A stretch of 64,000 nucleotides of DNA from Boswellia sacra (Eukaryota > Streptophyta > Magnoliopsida > Sapindales > Burseraceae): the NCBI GenBank assembly GCA_013180625.2, contig SNVD02007173.1:62001-126000 (forward strand), given 5' to 3'. The notes beneath the pieces are model-generated. The model did no database searches. It was not told where the DNA came from and saw only the letters and a program-made list of their open reading frames with translations. Of this stretch, positions 37,561 to 48,745 are shown piece by piece (the first letter of the stretch is position 1; the number at the start of each line of letters is the position of its first letter). The position numbers and the translations under genes are program-made.

Positions 37561-38937
37561 AAGGGCTCGCTCAGATCGTTTTGGCTGAGGTTCTTCATAT
37601 CCAATAGGTACAACAACTTCTACAGATGATTGTGGCTCCCCCTGGCTCAACAATCTCTTCGTTTTCCTTCTCTTGATATGCTTTCGAAACTTTTTCTGGT
37701 TCCTTTGAAGCTCAACCTGGCTCTTTCTATCTATCTTTACATGAGTCCTGTAAAGATTGTCACATAGTTTACCTCGAGCAACCACCATGACCCCTTTCAA
37801 CATCTTCCATGTACCGTTGGTGAAGCAGCTCTCATAACTTTGCTGATCAAAGGCTTTTACTGAGAGCAAGTTGAGTCGAAGATCTGGCACATGGCGAACG
37901 TCCTTCAAAGTTATTTTGCATCCGACGTTCGTTTGGAATTGAATATCACCAATTCCCATGATTTTGGCGGTGCTGTTGTTTCCCATCTTCACTATCCCAA
38001 AGTCTCCTGCTTTGTACGTAGTGAAGATCTCTCTGCAAGGAGTGACATGGCAGGAAGCTGCTGTGTCAATTACCCATTTTACTCCTTGGTCTGCTGTGTG
38101 GAGGCATGTCTCTTCTGCACAAATGGTCACATCCTCTATAAATGTGACTCGTGGCTCTTCGCTGCTTTGTGCTTGTGAACTCTCCTGGTTCTGCTTCTGT
38201 AGACTGCGACAATTTCTCTTCATATGACCCTCTTTGCCACAGTGATAGCATTTGTATGTGGGTCTCCGCCCATCTGATGACTTGCCCCTTGATCTGCCTC
38301 TGCTTTTGCTTCTACCTCTTCTCCAGTCTTTACCTCGAGACTGTCTTCCCCGATTCTCCATGATGTAGGCTTCATCTTGATTGGTGCCTGCATCTTTTCT
38401 TCTCGCCTCCTCGTTCATCAAGGCATCCTTAACCATTGACAAGGTAAGTTTGCCTCCGGGTGCTGAATTACTGATGGAAACCACTAACGTCTCCCATGAA
38501 TCTGGAAGGGAACTGAGAAGTAGAAGGGCTTGTTCTTCGTCTCCAAGCTGTAACTCGACTGCTGTCAACTGATTCACCAAGTTCTGGAACTCACTTGTAT
38601 GTTCTGCTACAGGAGTTCCGCTCCGCAACTTCAAGTTCACAAGCCGTCTCATCAGGATGGCTTTGTTCCGTGCTGACTTGGCTTGATACATACTCTCTAA
38701 TTTTTTCCATAGAGTATATGCATCTGTTTCTTTGGCTACATGGTGGAAGACACTATGATCGATCCATTGTCTGATCTGACCGATACATTTTCTGTTAATT
38801 TTCTTCCACTCTGCCTCTTTTTCTGTCTCAGGTCTCTGCCCTTCAAATTCTATAGGATCATATAGATCCTTACAACTAAGGAGATCCTCCATCCTGGGCC
38901 TCCATAGTGTGTAATTGGTAGCAGTCAATTTTATCAT
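37558..38937 (-). CDS. Copia gag-protease polyprotein, C-terminally truncated
   Basis: A single open frame of 459 codons. The gag part starts MIKLTATNYTLWRPRMEDLL, with WKKLESMYQ and FQNLVNQL; an arginine/serine-rich stretch follows. At about residue 228 is a CCHC zinc knuckle (CYHCGKEGHMKRNC) that binds RNA in capsids. An aspartic protease segment follows (WVIDTAASCHVT, then the MGN..., GIGDIQ and LTLKDVRH-like motifs, read here as ITLKDVRHVPDLRLNLLSV). After LYRTHVKI the sequence jumps to a basic stretch ending PIGYEEPQPKRSERAL, which resembles the region between integrase and reverse transcriptase. A deletion of integrase is therefore likely. The frame is intact despite the loss of pol. 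The start is the first ATG of the frame, and a few residues may precede it in the full-length family. Confidence 0.88.
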   Translation of the reverse strand: MIKLTATNYTLWRPRMEDLLSCKDLYDPIEFEGQRPETEKEAEWKKINRKCIGQIRQWIDHSVFHHVAKETDAYTLWKKLESMYQAKSARNKAILMRRLVNLKLRSGTPVAEHTSEFQNLVNQLTAVELQLGDEEQALLLLSSLPDSWETLVVSISNSAPGGKLTLSMVKDALMNEEARRKDAGTNQDEAYIMENRGRQSRGKDWRRGRSKSRGRSRGKSSDGRRPTYKCYHCGKEGHMKRNCRSLQKQNQESSQAQSSEEPRVTFIEDVTICAEETCLHTADQGVKWVIDTAASCHVTPCREIFTTYKAGDFGIVKMGNNSTAKIMGIGDIQFQTNVGCKITLKDVRHVPDLRLNLLSVKAFDQQSYESCFTNGTWKMLKGVMVVARGKLCDNLYRTHVKIDRKSQVELQRNQKKFRKHIKRRKTKRLLSQGEPQSSVEVVVPIGYEEPQPKRSERAL

Positions 38938-39730
38938 GGCTCCGGATGATTCTTCTATTTTAGAATAATTAATTCACTAAAATAGAAATTGAATTTCAAA
39001 AATCCAAGCCCACCGTTACGTCCGAAACGGTCAAATTAGGTGGAATAGCCTCTTCCGGGGCTCAAAAATTCCTTTTATACAATAAATACTAAGCTTGGAA
39101 ACTTTAAGGACTAAACTGAAATTTCTTAAGGGCTAAACTGAAATTTCAAAAACTAAAGGGGGCACAATAATAACCAGAACTACAGGGGCCAAACTGATAT
39201 TTCCTAGGGACTGAAATGTAAATTTCATAAATTCAGGGGGTCAAAATGTAATTATCTAGAAATACAGGGGCCCAAATGATATTTTTCAGCGATTTGCTGA
39301 CGTGGCAACGTGGGGACCACTGTGCTGACATGGCTATGACGTGTCGACATGTGGCACGATGACGTGGCACGCTGACTTGGCTTTGCTGACGTGGCGACCT
39401 GCTGACGTGGACTGCTGACGTGGCGAAAGTGTGCTGACGTGGCTGATGACGTGGCGCTGACGTGGTCATCTTCTTCCTTGGAATGGCGCGTGAAGCGCGT
39501 GGGGCGAGTGACGCCCACTCGCAGGTCAGGTCGGAGGCACGTGCGACTTCTCTGGACGTCGGATCGGTCGCCGGAAAATTGCAGAATGATCAGGACGACG
39601 TCACGAACACACTGGACACTTCAAATTCGAAATTCGATGACTTCCCGAAAAATCGAAATTTTTCAGAAACAGGGGACACATTTTCTTTGAATTTTTCCTT
39701 TCTGTTCTGACGTTCCAGGAGCTCAACGAG

Positions 39731-39742
39731 GCTCTGATACCA
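39731..39742 (-). other. Primer binding site of the Copia element
   Basis: On the element strand TGGTATCAGAGC begins two bases after the 5' LTR (39745) and is complementary to the 3' end of initiator tRNA-Met. Confidence 0.9.
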
Positions 39743-39744
39743 CT

Positions 39745-40146
39745 TGTTGGGATGTAATAAAAACTCAGAACAGAATTTGGGAGAAAAATTACTTGTATTA
39801 ACAGAGAAAATTGATATTACAAGATTTACACAAAAACTCCCCTAAACTAATCCTGGAGCTCTCCTGGCTCTCTCTCTCAATCCTAAACTCTCTGGTTTAG
39901 ACTCTGGACTCTCTCTGGAATCTCTGTGATGCTTAAATAAGGCAGAATTCGTCCCATATTTATAGGGAAAATTCTGCATACAAATTCAAATCAAATTTGG
40001 CTACTTCCTTTGATTTTCAAAATTGGAGGTGCCTAACTAATTTGACTCTCAATGCATTCACATGGGAGGGATTCTGGAAGCCATGCATGTCATGCATGAG
40101 CTCAGTAGAATTCTAGAACTCATGCATGTCATGCATGAGCTCATCA
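39745..40146 (-). repeat. 5' LTR (right copy)
   Basis: About 402 bases, with TGTTGGGATG at one end and ATCA at the other on the plus strand. It contains TTTATAGG (a possible TATA region on the element strand) and a repeated CATGCATGTCATGCATGAGCTCA end. Confidence 0.9.
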
Positions 40147-40299
40147 ACTTTCACTTCCTTTACTAACAAGATTTGGGACAATCTTTGAAAATATGAATCT
40201 CATATCCTTAGCCAAAGCTTGCAAAGGGCTCCCACCTCAACACTAACCTTTGGTTGGGATTTAACATTCCTTCATCTTGGCTCTCCAATGCAATTCTTT

Positions 40300-41462
40300 A
40301 GAGGAAGATGTGAGATATATTATGTGATGTTATAGAGACACTTCAGGATGAGTTTACAAGGCCAACCGACATATGGCAGTGATATATAGAAGGGATAGAA
40401 TATAATCATAGTAGCTTTCTTTATATGGGCCACAGCAATAAAGGCATCAATATCTTAGTAATTGCCAATTTGACCATTTGGTTTCCACCAAATCCTTGCA
40501 TTCAATAGAATTAGGACTTCGAAGGAAAAAAAAAAAAAAATTCTCTTATCAGAGAAAAAAAATCTCAAATAAAAGCCATTACGGGGCTCAATGGCTTCTG
40601 ACATATAATCTGAGCCAAAAAATTTCTTTTTTTTTTTTGTGGTTCGGATTGCTTGTGAATGATGTTCTAATAGAGTCCCAAAATAAATTTAAAATCTAAA
40701 AACAATATTTTCAAACAAGTTTAGTGAAGCCCAAATTGTTAAAGAAGCCCAAAGTACTGATTTTGAACGCATTTTCCTTTGGGCCGGTGAGGCCGACAAC
40801 AAGATGGCTACAACTGCTGGCAAGCAGTCTATTAGTTTGAGAAGGCCTTGAAATTTGAATTGGAGGTGCATGATGAAGACAACAATTCTAACAAGGTCCC
40901 ATTGTTTCCCTACAAGACCACTACCTGCAGCCCCCATCTCCAGAAATGAACCGGGGTGCTTTTAGATTTAGAACGAGTTCCTCAAATATACAGCTCAAAG
41001 ATAATTATATGGAGACTGTAGGGGGCAATTGATATATCAGACTGAGTTCCAGTTTGGGGTTTATATAAAAAAATAATCAATCGCTTATTTCTTAAGTTAC
41101 AAGTTGCTTGGTAACCAACTTCAAAATTGATTAAGTAATCTAATTTCGTAAAGGTTTTTAAATAGGGGAATTAGAAGCTTTTGAACATGCCTCTGCTTGA
41201 CAAGTAAAAATTTAAAATAGCTAAATTACCCTAAAAAGCATAACAAAAAATAAAATTGCTTTTATCTATCAAAGTATATTAAAAATTTATCCTTAATTAA
41301 TAATAAAGAATTATTGAAATAAATTTACATGCTTATTTTAATTCTACATTAGCATCTTAAAACAATAAACTTACCAGTAGTTCTTCATGCTTAATTATTT
41401 TAGTTAGATAATTTTAAGAAGTCTAAGGTGTAGTTTTCCCAAGATTATATATCAAAAATGTT

Positions 41463-41514
<52 letters not shown>

Positions 41515-41520
41515 ATCACC
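40300..41520. repeat. P block, copy 3
   Basis: Aligns almost end to end with 57060-58100. Shared stretches include GGTTTCCACCAAATCC-type flanks, CAAACAAGTTT...GAAGCCCAAA, TTCCTTTGGGC, ATATGGAGACTG(T/G)AGGGGG and GAATTAGAAGCTTTTGAACATGCCTC. It ends in an (AT)n tract (41468-41512) that is short in the other copy. No gene. Confidence 0.75.
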
Positions 41521-42169
41521 CCGTAGGTTCACAATTTTAAACAAACACCATGTTAACATGGTTCTAAAAGCTTTAAATGTAGAATATTTAGAGTTCAGAA
41601 CATTTCTTCTGTTTTACATATGTTAACAATTTCTTTTATTTTTTTTTGTATTGTAAGTATGAGAGAGTCTAATTAGCGGGAAATAATATAAAATTTTCAA
41701 TATCAACTAGTCATTTACCAAGTGATTTGTTGTGTGTTAAACACATTCTAACTATGCATCTCTCCTTTTTGTGATAACATGTCGTCAGTGTGTAGTCTTC
41801 AACAAACATATCCCCAAGTCGATCATCTATCTTTATCTGTTTGAATTGTTGGTACTTGAAGACACCCTTTAAACATGCTCTTCATCTATTTAGTGCCAAA
41901 TTCAATACTTTGATGAATTCTTTTGGTACTTGAACAAACCGGAAAGTTTTTCTCAAGCAATACATGTCTATTGAATTTATGCCTACGAAATAAGGTATCA
42001 TAAATTATCTGGCTATTTGCTATAATAAAGAAATTCCTTAAACGGTCTTAATTTTAACCTGTTATGATTATGAAGTCCATTTTTTAAGGGCTTTAATTGC
42101 AAAATATCAATCAATCAGACTAAGGCTCGAAAGAGTTTTTATCAGCGTGAACTGCACTAAAGCACTCAT

Positions 42170-42740
42170 AGAGGTTTCCGTTTTTCAGATAACCGCGCAC
42201 AGTTAACCCCTTAAAAACTCTGGTTTTTTCCCACTCAGACAACTAGCATTCTGAGTCTCTAACATGGTTCGTGTGATGTGCATGCGATCAGTACTCTACC
42301 TACCACCCCACACTCTTATACAAAGTTCATGTATTTCCTGCCCAACATGCAAGATAACCCATACTTTACACTTCGTAATAAATTTGTTGGTTATGCGAGA
42401 AAACACACAATTTCAACTCAGTTCATAGTGGAATGTTTAAGAATGGTTGAGGATGACGTTAAAAGAGATGATCACTTGAGGTGGAATACGCCAACATAGA
42501 AAATCCTAACAGGGAATGAGATTGAAGATGCAGAATATAAATCTGTGGTTATTGATTGAGACCGTGGAGGAAACTAAACGATAGTGTAACTTTACTGTGC
42601 AATGATTGAAGAGGATGAACCAAGGCAGAAGCGTGATGAAAATTATGATAGCTAATTTTTTATCAACAGAGTATATGTGCTGATTTTTTGTTTCATGCAT
42701 ATATAATAGATTTTAAAATTTTTAGTTAGCAATCTCACAT
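42170..42740 (+). repeat. M block, copy 2, with a short frame from 42529
   Basis: Same landmarks as copy 1 and closest to copy 4 (58250-58760). The ATG frame after GGGAATGAGATTGAAG reads MQNINLWLLIETVEETKR then stops. The frame is short but again has the (V)EETK ending. Confidence 0.6.
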
Positions 42741-42829
42741 TTTAATTTGATAGATAGGAATCCTATGGAGTGAGTTCCCTTCCCAACAATAACTGGCGGT
42801 CCCAACAATAAAGGGTATCTTTTGGTTGA

Positions 42830-43200
42830 TATGTCGAATGCTATAATGCAAAAATTTGGTGAAATACAAGCTACTGCTAATGACAACATTAGAAGAATTG
42901 TTGATTACTTTTAGATTGAAGCTGATGGAGCAACTAGGAGGACGAAAATCTTTGATGAAGTTAAAAAAAGTTGAAAACAAATGCACAACGAGTTAAAGTT
43001 GGACAACTTATTAGCCAAAATCAAGCTAATATAGATTTTTTCTTTACATTGGATGACGAATTCAAACTTGAATTTCTTCTTGAATTGTTGGAATAAGATG
43101 GAATGGAACTTTTTTGTTATTTTCACAAACTTTGTTGCTAATGGCATTTGGGTGAACTTTGTAGTGATGACTTTGGAAAAGAGATGGTATTTTGGCATAA
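42830..43200 (+). pseudogene. Myb/SANT-like (L10-interacting-MYB type) protein fragment
   Basis: Pieces in changing frames read MSNAIMQKFGEIQA, IRRIVDYF (stop) IEADGATRRTKIFDEV, then VKVGQLISQNQANIDFFFTL and DDEFKLEFLLELLE before a stop. This order resembles the C-terminal half of plant Myb/SANT-like proteins (Myb_DNA-bind_3 group), which also occur as host genes and as transposon-associated proteins. Stops and a frameshift rule out function. Neither the Myb domain nor a nuclease partner was seen. Confidence 0.5.
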
Positions 43201-43534
43201 TCATCAACTTTTGGCTACATTGTGTGAAAAAATGTTAGTAACTTTGATGATCTTCATTTTGACAAATGGTATTACAATGAAACTGATATCACCTTGCTTT
43301 AGGAATAGCATAGTCATGCCTTGTTTTGAAACTTTGATTACACCTTTATATGATATTTGTAATATTGTTCTAGCATTTTTCATCAAATTTGGGTTAAGTT
43401 AACTGTTTTATTCATCATTTATGGTAACAGGTTTGTTTTCATCTTGCATGTTTGTTTCCTTTTGTTCTTTTTTTATCTAAACATTGAAATAGGTGGAGTT
43501 TTTAGGAGCTTGGCAATGCAAACATTTTTTGAAT

Positions 43535-44816
43535 GGGATAATATCATAAACCACCCCTGAAGTTTAGGTAATTACCATGCGGAAAGTCTCTTATGTAAAT
43601 ATATCAGTGCCGTCCCTAACGTTTGCGTTTAAGCTTCATCTAGGTCCACCCAACAGATTCCGTTAGAATTCAAATTAACATTTTGGGGTATTTTAGTAAA
43701 ATTACATAATTTCATATGGGATAATATCATAAATCACCCTTGAAGTTCAACTAATTATCATGCGGAAAGTCTCTGATGTAAATATATCAGCGCGATCCTT
43801 AACGTTTGCGTTTACGCTTCATCTAGGTCCAGCCAACAAATTCTGCTAGCTTTCAAATTAACATTTTGGAGTATTTTAGTAAAATAACATAATTTCATAT
43901 AAGTAAATGTAATACTAACCCTTAAATTTTCTTTTATAAAATATTCATTTCATATCACACAAGCATCACCATCCATAACCACCATAGCCACTATCACCAC
44001 CATCAAATTCATTTAAATAAAAAAATATACGTCATAAGACTCCATCATGATAGCACCGAATTTTCCTCCGCCATCAACACCCACCATGTCAACTCAATCA
44101 CAAAGCTATTAAAAAAAAGAATCAAATATTCAAAATTAAATCCAGATTATTTCAACAATTATGTTTAAAAAAATTATGTAAAAACTCTAAAACCCAAAAC
44201 TAGCATGCTTTTCTTTCTCCTCACTAACTTCTTTAAAAATTTTCTCAACCTAAGAAAACATTAATAGACACTACGTATTGAAATGAAGTAACAAAAATAA
44301 AGAAAAAAAATTCTCAAACTGAAATTTTATAAAAAGCAGTAGCCAATCAAAACTATGTTTGGAGATTGAGAGGTTGGGGTGAGAGAGGTAGTTGTGGGTG
44401 TGAAAAGGGATTGGATTTTCGGTTGTGAAAAAAAAAAGAAAGAAGAAAGGATATAAAAGTAAGAGTAAATTGATATTTTTAATTTTTTTCTCAGTTTCTA
44501 CCCAAACGGAATCTGTTGGTTGGACTTGGATGAAGCTTAAACGCAAACGTTAGGGACCGCGCTGATATATTTATATAAGAGGCTTTTTGCATGATAATTG
44601 GCTAAACTTCAGGGGTAGTTAATGATATTATCCCATATGAATTATGTCATTTTACTAAAATATCCCAAAACGTTAATTTGAAAACTATCAGAATCTGTTG
44701 GCTAGACCTGGATGAAGTTTAAACACAAAAGTTAGGGACCGCCTTGATATATTTATATAAAAAGCTTTTCGCATGATAATTAGCTAAACTTCAGGGGTGG
44801 TTTATAATATTATCCC
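43535..44816. mobile_element. Mutator-like element with doubled terminal repeats
   Basis: It begins GGGATAATATCATAAACCAC and ends with its inverted partner (...GTGGTTTATAATATTATCCC). A perfect 10-bp duplication TTTTTTGAAT flanks it (43525-43534 and 44817-44826), as expected for Mutator-type insertion. Each terminus is present twice in tandem (second left unit from about 43720; inner right unit to about 44636), each unit about 185 bases. The interior has CACCA-rich sequence (43960-44090) and no transposase. Confidence 0.9.
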
Positions 44817-45389
44817 TTTTTTGAATTGTACAAATAAGGGATGGAAATTTGGATCCAACTAGTCTAGAATGATTTCTTTAGAATAAAAGTGTGATTTTTG
44901 TTTAAACACTTTTTCATTTGACCTTTCCAATATAGCATACTATATAATTATTAATAAATTTATGATAAATTTAAAAATTATTTATAGTAATTTATAATAA
45001 ATTTATAACAAATTAAAAAATTATTTATTGTAATTTATAATGAATTTATAATAAATTCAGAAATCTTTAAAATTATTTATAGTAATTCATAATAAATTTT
45101 AAAATCTTCAAAATTATTATCCTCGTATTTTTTTATAATTATACTAGAACAAGGTAAAAAATTTAAGTATTTTTTAAATATTGAAAAAATTTTAATTATC
45201 AAGTTTACTCACATGACAAAAAAAATTAATATTCTTGTGTGCAACCAAAAATAATAATCTGATTTTTATAGCAATCAAAATCAAGATTCATGTGGACAAT
45301 CAAACATAGTAATGTTACTTTCCCGGTAATCAGATTCTCATGTTTTACTTTTCCAGTAATGTGAATCTCATTCTCAAGATTCCTACACC

Positions 45390-45840
45390 ATGTATCAAAC
45401 GGTCCATAAGGATATGACAGATTTCTCCTCCATTCCTTTTTAACATGTCCTAAAATATAAAAGTAAATCTTTATTTTTTTTGCCATTACGCACCAAAAGT
45501 CTATCAACATCGCCTTATTAAATCAACCAATAAGATATCTTGTAGATGTATTAATTATCAATTCTAGTTATGTACAATAGAATGATTTTAGTTGAAGATT
45601 TTTTTATACCTTTCTTGTACACTCTTATTCATCTCATTCCTAAAATATAAATAAATCTTTATCTAATATATGCATTTTATTTTTTACAACCAAAACGCAC
45701 TCAATGCAGCTATTTAATCAACCAATAATATATCTCATGTAATATATGTTATATAGTATAAATAGATTTCATTATACAGTAATGGTGTTTGGTGATTATA
45801 TAAATAAATTTCTTGACACATGCTGTGTTCATAGATAATA
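45390..45840. repeat. D block, copy 1, left part
   Basis: Aligns with 59545-59990 (ACAATAGAATGATTTTAGTTGAAG; ATAAATAAATCTTTATCTAATATATGCAT; TTTCTTGACACATGCTGTGT). It continues after the inserted element at 46908-47470, matching 59985-60260. Confidence 0.85.
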
Positions 45841-46907
45841 AGGCAATCGTTGCTTATCCCCCCCAATGTTTGTTGATCTATCATTGCCCCCATTTTTCAA
45901 AACTATCACAAAACCCCTCAGCCGTTTATAATCCATTAAAATAAACTAATGATGAGGTAATATCATTTATATCCTTATCTCTCAAGTAAAATATCATATT
46001 TACGTTTTTATCTCTTAAAATTTTCAAACTTGTAGGTGTCAGGATTCAAACTTGATATCTATTAGTTATAAAACATATTTCTTACCACTAGACCAAAGAA
46101 ATAATTTTATTTTAAATGAAAAAATTTATTTAACCTATTTGAACGAAATTTATTTAAGTGTTAAGATTTTATTTTGATAAAGATTTTTTTATTAGGTTTA
46201 ATTTTTATTTTGATATATTTTTTAATTTTTATTTTGATATAGATTTTATTTTTTTATTTTGTTTTTTTTTCTTTTGATAGAGTTTTTTTATTAGGTTTTA
46301 TTTTTTATTTTGATATAGATTTTATTTTTTATTTTGATATGTTTAATTTTTTAATATACATTTTATTTTTTTTTTGATATAGATTTTTTTATTAGGTTTT
46401 ATTTTTTTATATAGATTTCAATTTTTTTTATTTCGATTAGGTTTATATTTTCTATTTGATTTTCTAAAAGAAAAGAAAAAAATAAATTAGATTACTTGGA
46501 TTTTGGTACTGATTGCATCATTGAGATTTAAATTTGATTGTAATTTATTTGTTATTGGAATTGAGTTTAGTTGTGGTGGTAGAGCAAATGGTGAATGAGC
46601 CATATTTTCATTCAAGTAGGTTAAAATCTTTTCACTTAAAATTAAATTATCTATTTAGCTTGGTGGTAGAGCACATATTTTATAACTAATAAATGCTAAG
46701 TTCAAATCATAGTACTGAGTTTCTAAAATTTTAAAAAATAAAAATGTAAATATGACATTTCACTTAATATAAGGGCATAAATGATATTATTCTATTAACT
46801 GTTTCTTTTAACGAAACTTATTAACAATTGGAGGGTTTTATGATATTTTTGAAAAATCAGGGTGGGCAGTGATAGTGTGGTAAATATTGGGGGCCTAAGG
46901 ATTGCGC
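45841..46907. mobile_element. Mutator-like non-autonomous element
   Basis: Flanked by an 8-bp direct repeat AGATAATA (45833-45840 and 46908-46915). The ends are inverted repeats: AGGCAATCGTTGC...CCCCCCAATG at the left, and GCGCAATCCTTAGG...CCCCCAATAT on the other strand at the right, extending past TTTTTCAAAA(C/A)TATCA. The paralogous site near 59985 has only ATAGATAATATTCAAAT, i.e. it is empty. The interior (about 46140-46440) is T-rich with repeated TTTTATTTTGATATAGATTT. No transposase. Confidence 0.92.
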
Positions 46908-47219
46908 AGATAATATTCAAATAAATTATTTTCTACCCCCAAGAAATTCTGGCGCAGAGAACAAATACACATCACATTATACAAAGTTGCTGGACTTATT
47001 AAGTACTCGTTCGTTGCTTGGTATAAAATTAGTTTATGTTAGGGTAGATATTTGGCCTGATTGGCATCATTGGAAGGAAATATTAATGTCATTGAAAAAC
47101 AAATCTGATTTTCTTTCTTATCATTGCCACTAAGCAGCAAAGAGGACAAGAAATAACAATAAAATTTCAAAACCTGAAATGGATAAATTAATCGAACTTC
47201 ATTTGACACATTATACAAA

Positions 47220-47435
47220 TGGCTTTGTGCCTGAGATTATGGCTCAGGACTAACAGAAATAAAACAAAAAATAAAACTAGTTTAAACTAAAAATTTTATT
47301 AGAATTTCGTAAAATAACCATGGTCTATATATATATATGGCTTTGTGCCTGAGATTATGGCGCAGGACTAACAGAAATAAAACTAGTTTATACTAAAATT
47401 ATAAGAATTTCGTAAAATAACCAAGGTCTCTTAAA
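47220..47435 (+). repeat. Local tandem duplication, about 118 bases
   Basis: GGCTTTGTGCCTGAGATTAT and about 95 following bases occur twice, from 47220 and 47338. The paralogous site at about 60100 has one copy. Confidence 0.9.
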
Positions 47436-47943
47436 TCAAAATCCCAACTCAGCCATACTGTTGGAAGCCATAACTTTCACGCCCTAACATCTCTTATTTA
47501 GAGATTTTAGGGTGTGATTGAATAAGAATTTAATACAAATTACGTCATACATATCTAATAATTTTTTTTTATATATACATCACAAGAATTCATTACAACT
47601 TATGACTATTTGTTCAAAATTAATTTTACATACACTGGTGACAAAATCACTACATCAGTTAATTGTCACCAAGCAAAATCTCTCATTACATACTAGGAGA
47701 ATCAAGACAGTCCCCAAAATTATATGCATACTGACTCCAGACTCCTAAGAAAGCTCTGGGACATCTCTAGAATGAGTGTCCTTCTGTGTACCTGTGGAGG
47801 CAGGGGGTGAGCCTAAAGCCCAGTAGGAAAGTTCTAACATTATACGAAATTATTCACATTCCACAAACATTCAATCACAGGAGTAGGCATCCAATACTAA
47901 TATATCAAACTGTTATGTTCGTTCACACATGAAATTTCTGTTC

Positions 47944-48339
47944 GTGTTCCCCTTAGGTCCTTATACAGAACGGTCCACCCAAGGTCCAACACATCATATC
48001 GAAACATTTGTGTTCCCCTTAGGTCCGTATACAGAACGGTCCACCCAAGGTCCAACACCTCATATCATTATATCCGTGTTCCCCTTAGGTCCGTATACAG
48101 AACGGTTCACCCAAGGTCCAACACCTCATATCATTATATCCGTGTTCCCCTTAGGTCCGTATACAAAATAGTCCACCCAAGGTCCAACACATCACATCAT
48201 CATATTCTTGTTCCCCTTAGGTCCGTATACAGAACGGTCCACCCAAGGTCCAACACCTCATATCATCCTTTTATCAGCATTCTCCTTGGATCCGTATACA
48301 AAACGGCCCATCCAAGGTTCAATGCATACATTAATAGCC
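47944..48339 (+). repeat. 66-bp minisatellite, six units
   Basis: Units start at 47944, 48010, 48076, 48142, 48208 and 48274, exactly 66 bases apart. Each has TTCCCCTTAGGTCCGTATAC and ACCCAAGGTCCAACAC, with a few substitutions. Because 66 is a multiple of three, a frame through the first units stays open (FPLGPYTERSTQGPT repeated), but it has no other sign of being a gene. Confidence 0.95.
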
Positions 48340-48439
48340 TCACAATATCATTACTATGATAAATCTTAAGAAAATATGATTTTTATGCAAAATCCAGGAC
48401 TTTTTGGGAAGTATACAGTCAATTTGGGGTGGTTCTGAA

Positions 48440-48745
48440 ATTTTTCTCGACACTCGATACTGTTCACTCGAAACACTGTTCATTTTGAGAATACTGTGCA
48501 CTCGATACTGTTCATTCGAGAACACTGTTCACTCGACACTGTTCACTCTAACACTCGAACACTGTTTACTCGATACTGTTCACTCGAACACTCGACACTG
48601 TTCACTCAAACACTCGAATACTGTTCACCCGAACACTGTTCACTCGAACACCCGAACACTGTTCACTCGAACACCCGAACACTGTTTACTCGAACACTCG
48701 ATACTATTCACTCGAACACTCGAATACTATTCACTATCGAGCGAA
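48440..48745 (+). repeat. Short-period tandem array around ACTGTTCACTCGAACACTCG
   Basis: About 20 irregular repeats of ACTGTTCACTCGA and ACACTCGA, total about 300 bases, with variable spacing. Confidence 0.9.

Larger units (their letters stand above)
37174..40146 (-). mobile_element. Copia-type LTR retroelement carrying only gag-protease (deletion derivative)
   Basis: The LTRs are 40146-39745 (5', minus orientation) and about 37560-37174 (3'). Next to the 5' LTR, at 39731-39742, lies the complement of TGGTATCAGAGC, the primer site for initiator tRNA-Met used by plant Copia elements. Flanks read ACTTC (37169-37173) and ACTTT (40147-40151), a near-perfect 5-bp target duplication. The LTRs differ at about 7 positions in 385 by eye, so insertion is fairly recent. 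Reverse transcriptase, RNase H, most of integrase and any polypurine tract are absent. The internal part passes straight from the end of the reading frame into the 3' LTR, which also lacks its first bases relative to the 5' LTR. Confidence 0.92.
37085..40340 (-). pseudogene. Second Bet v 1-like gene copy, exon 1 split by a retroelement
   Basis: 37085-37173 and 40147-40340 together align with exon 1 and the start region of the 30.2-30.85 kb gene (CCAGAGCCAAAATTGAAGAGC; CTCATATCCTTAGCCAAAGCTT; CTCTCCAATGCAATTCTTTAGAGGAAG). The Copia element 37174-40146 lies inside the exon. Independently, an extra base near the start (GAATGTTAA in place of GAAGTTAAA on the coding strand) gives an early stop. 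No exon 2 was found in the flank, so the copy was probably already dead or partial. Confidence 0.8.

Noticed and set aside
47929..48171. 80-residue repetitive protein
   Set aside because: It is explained by a 66-bp minisatellite whose period is a multiple of three; there is no gene context.
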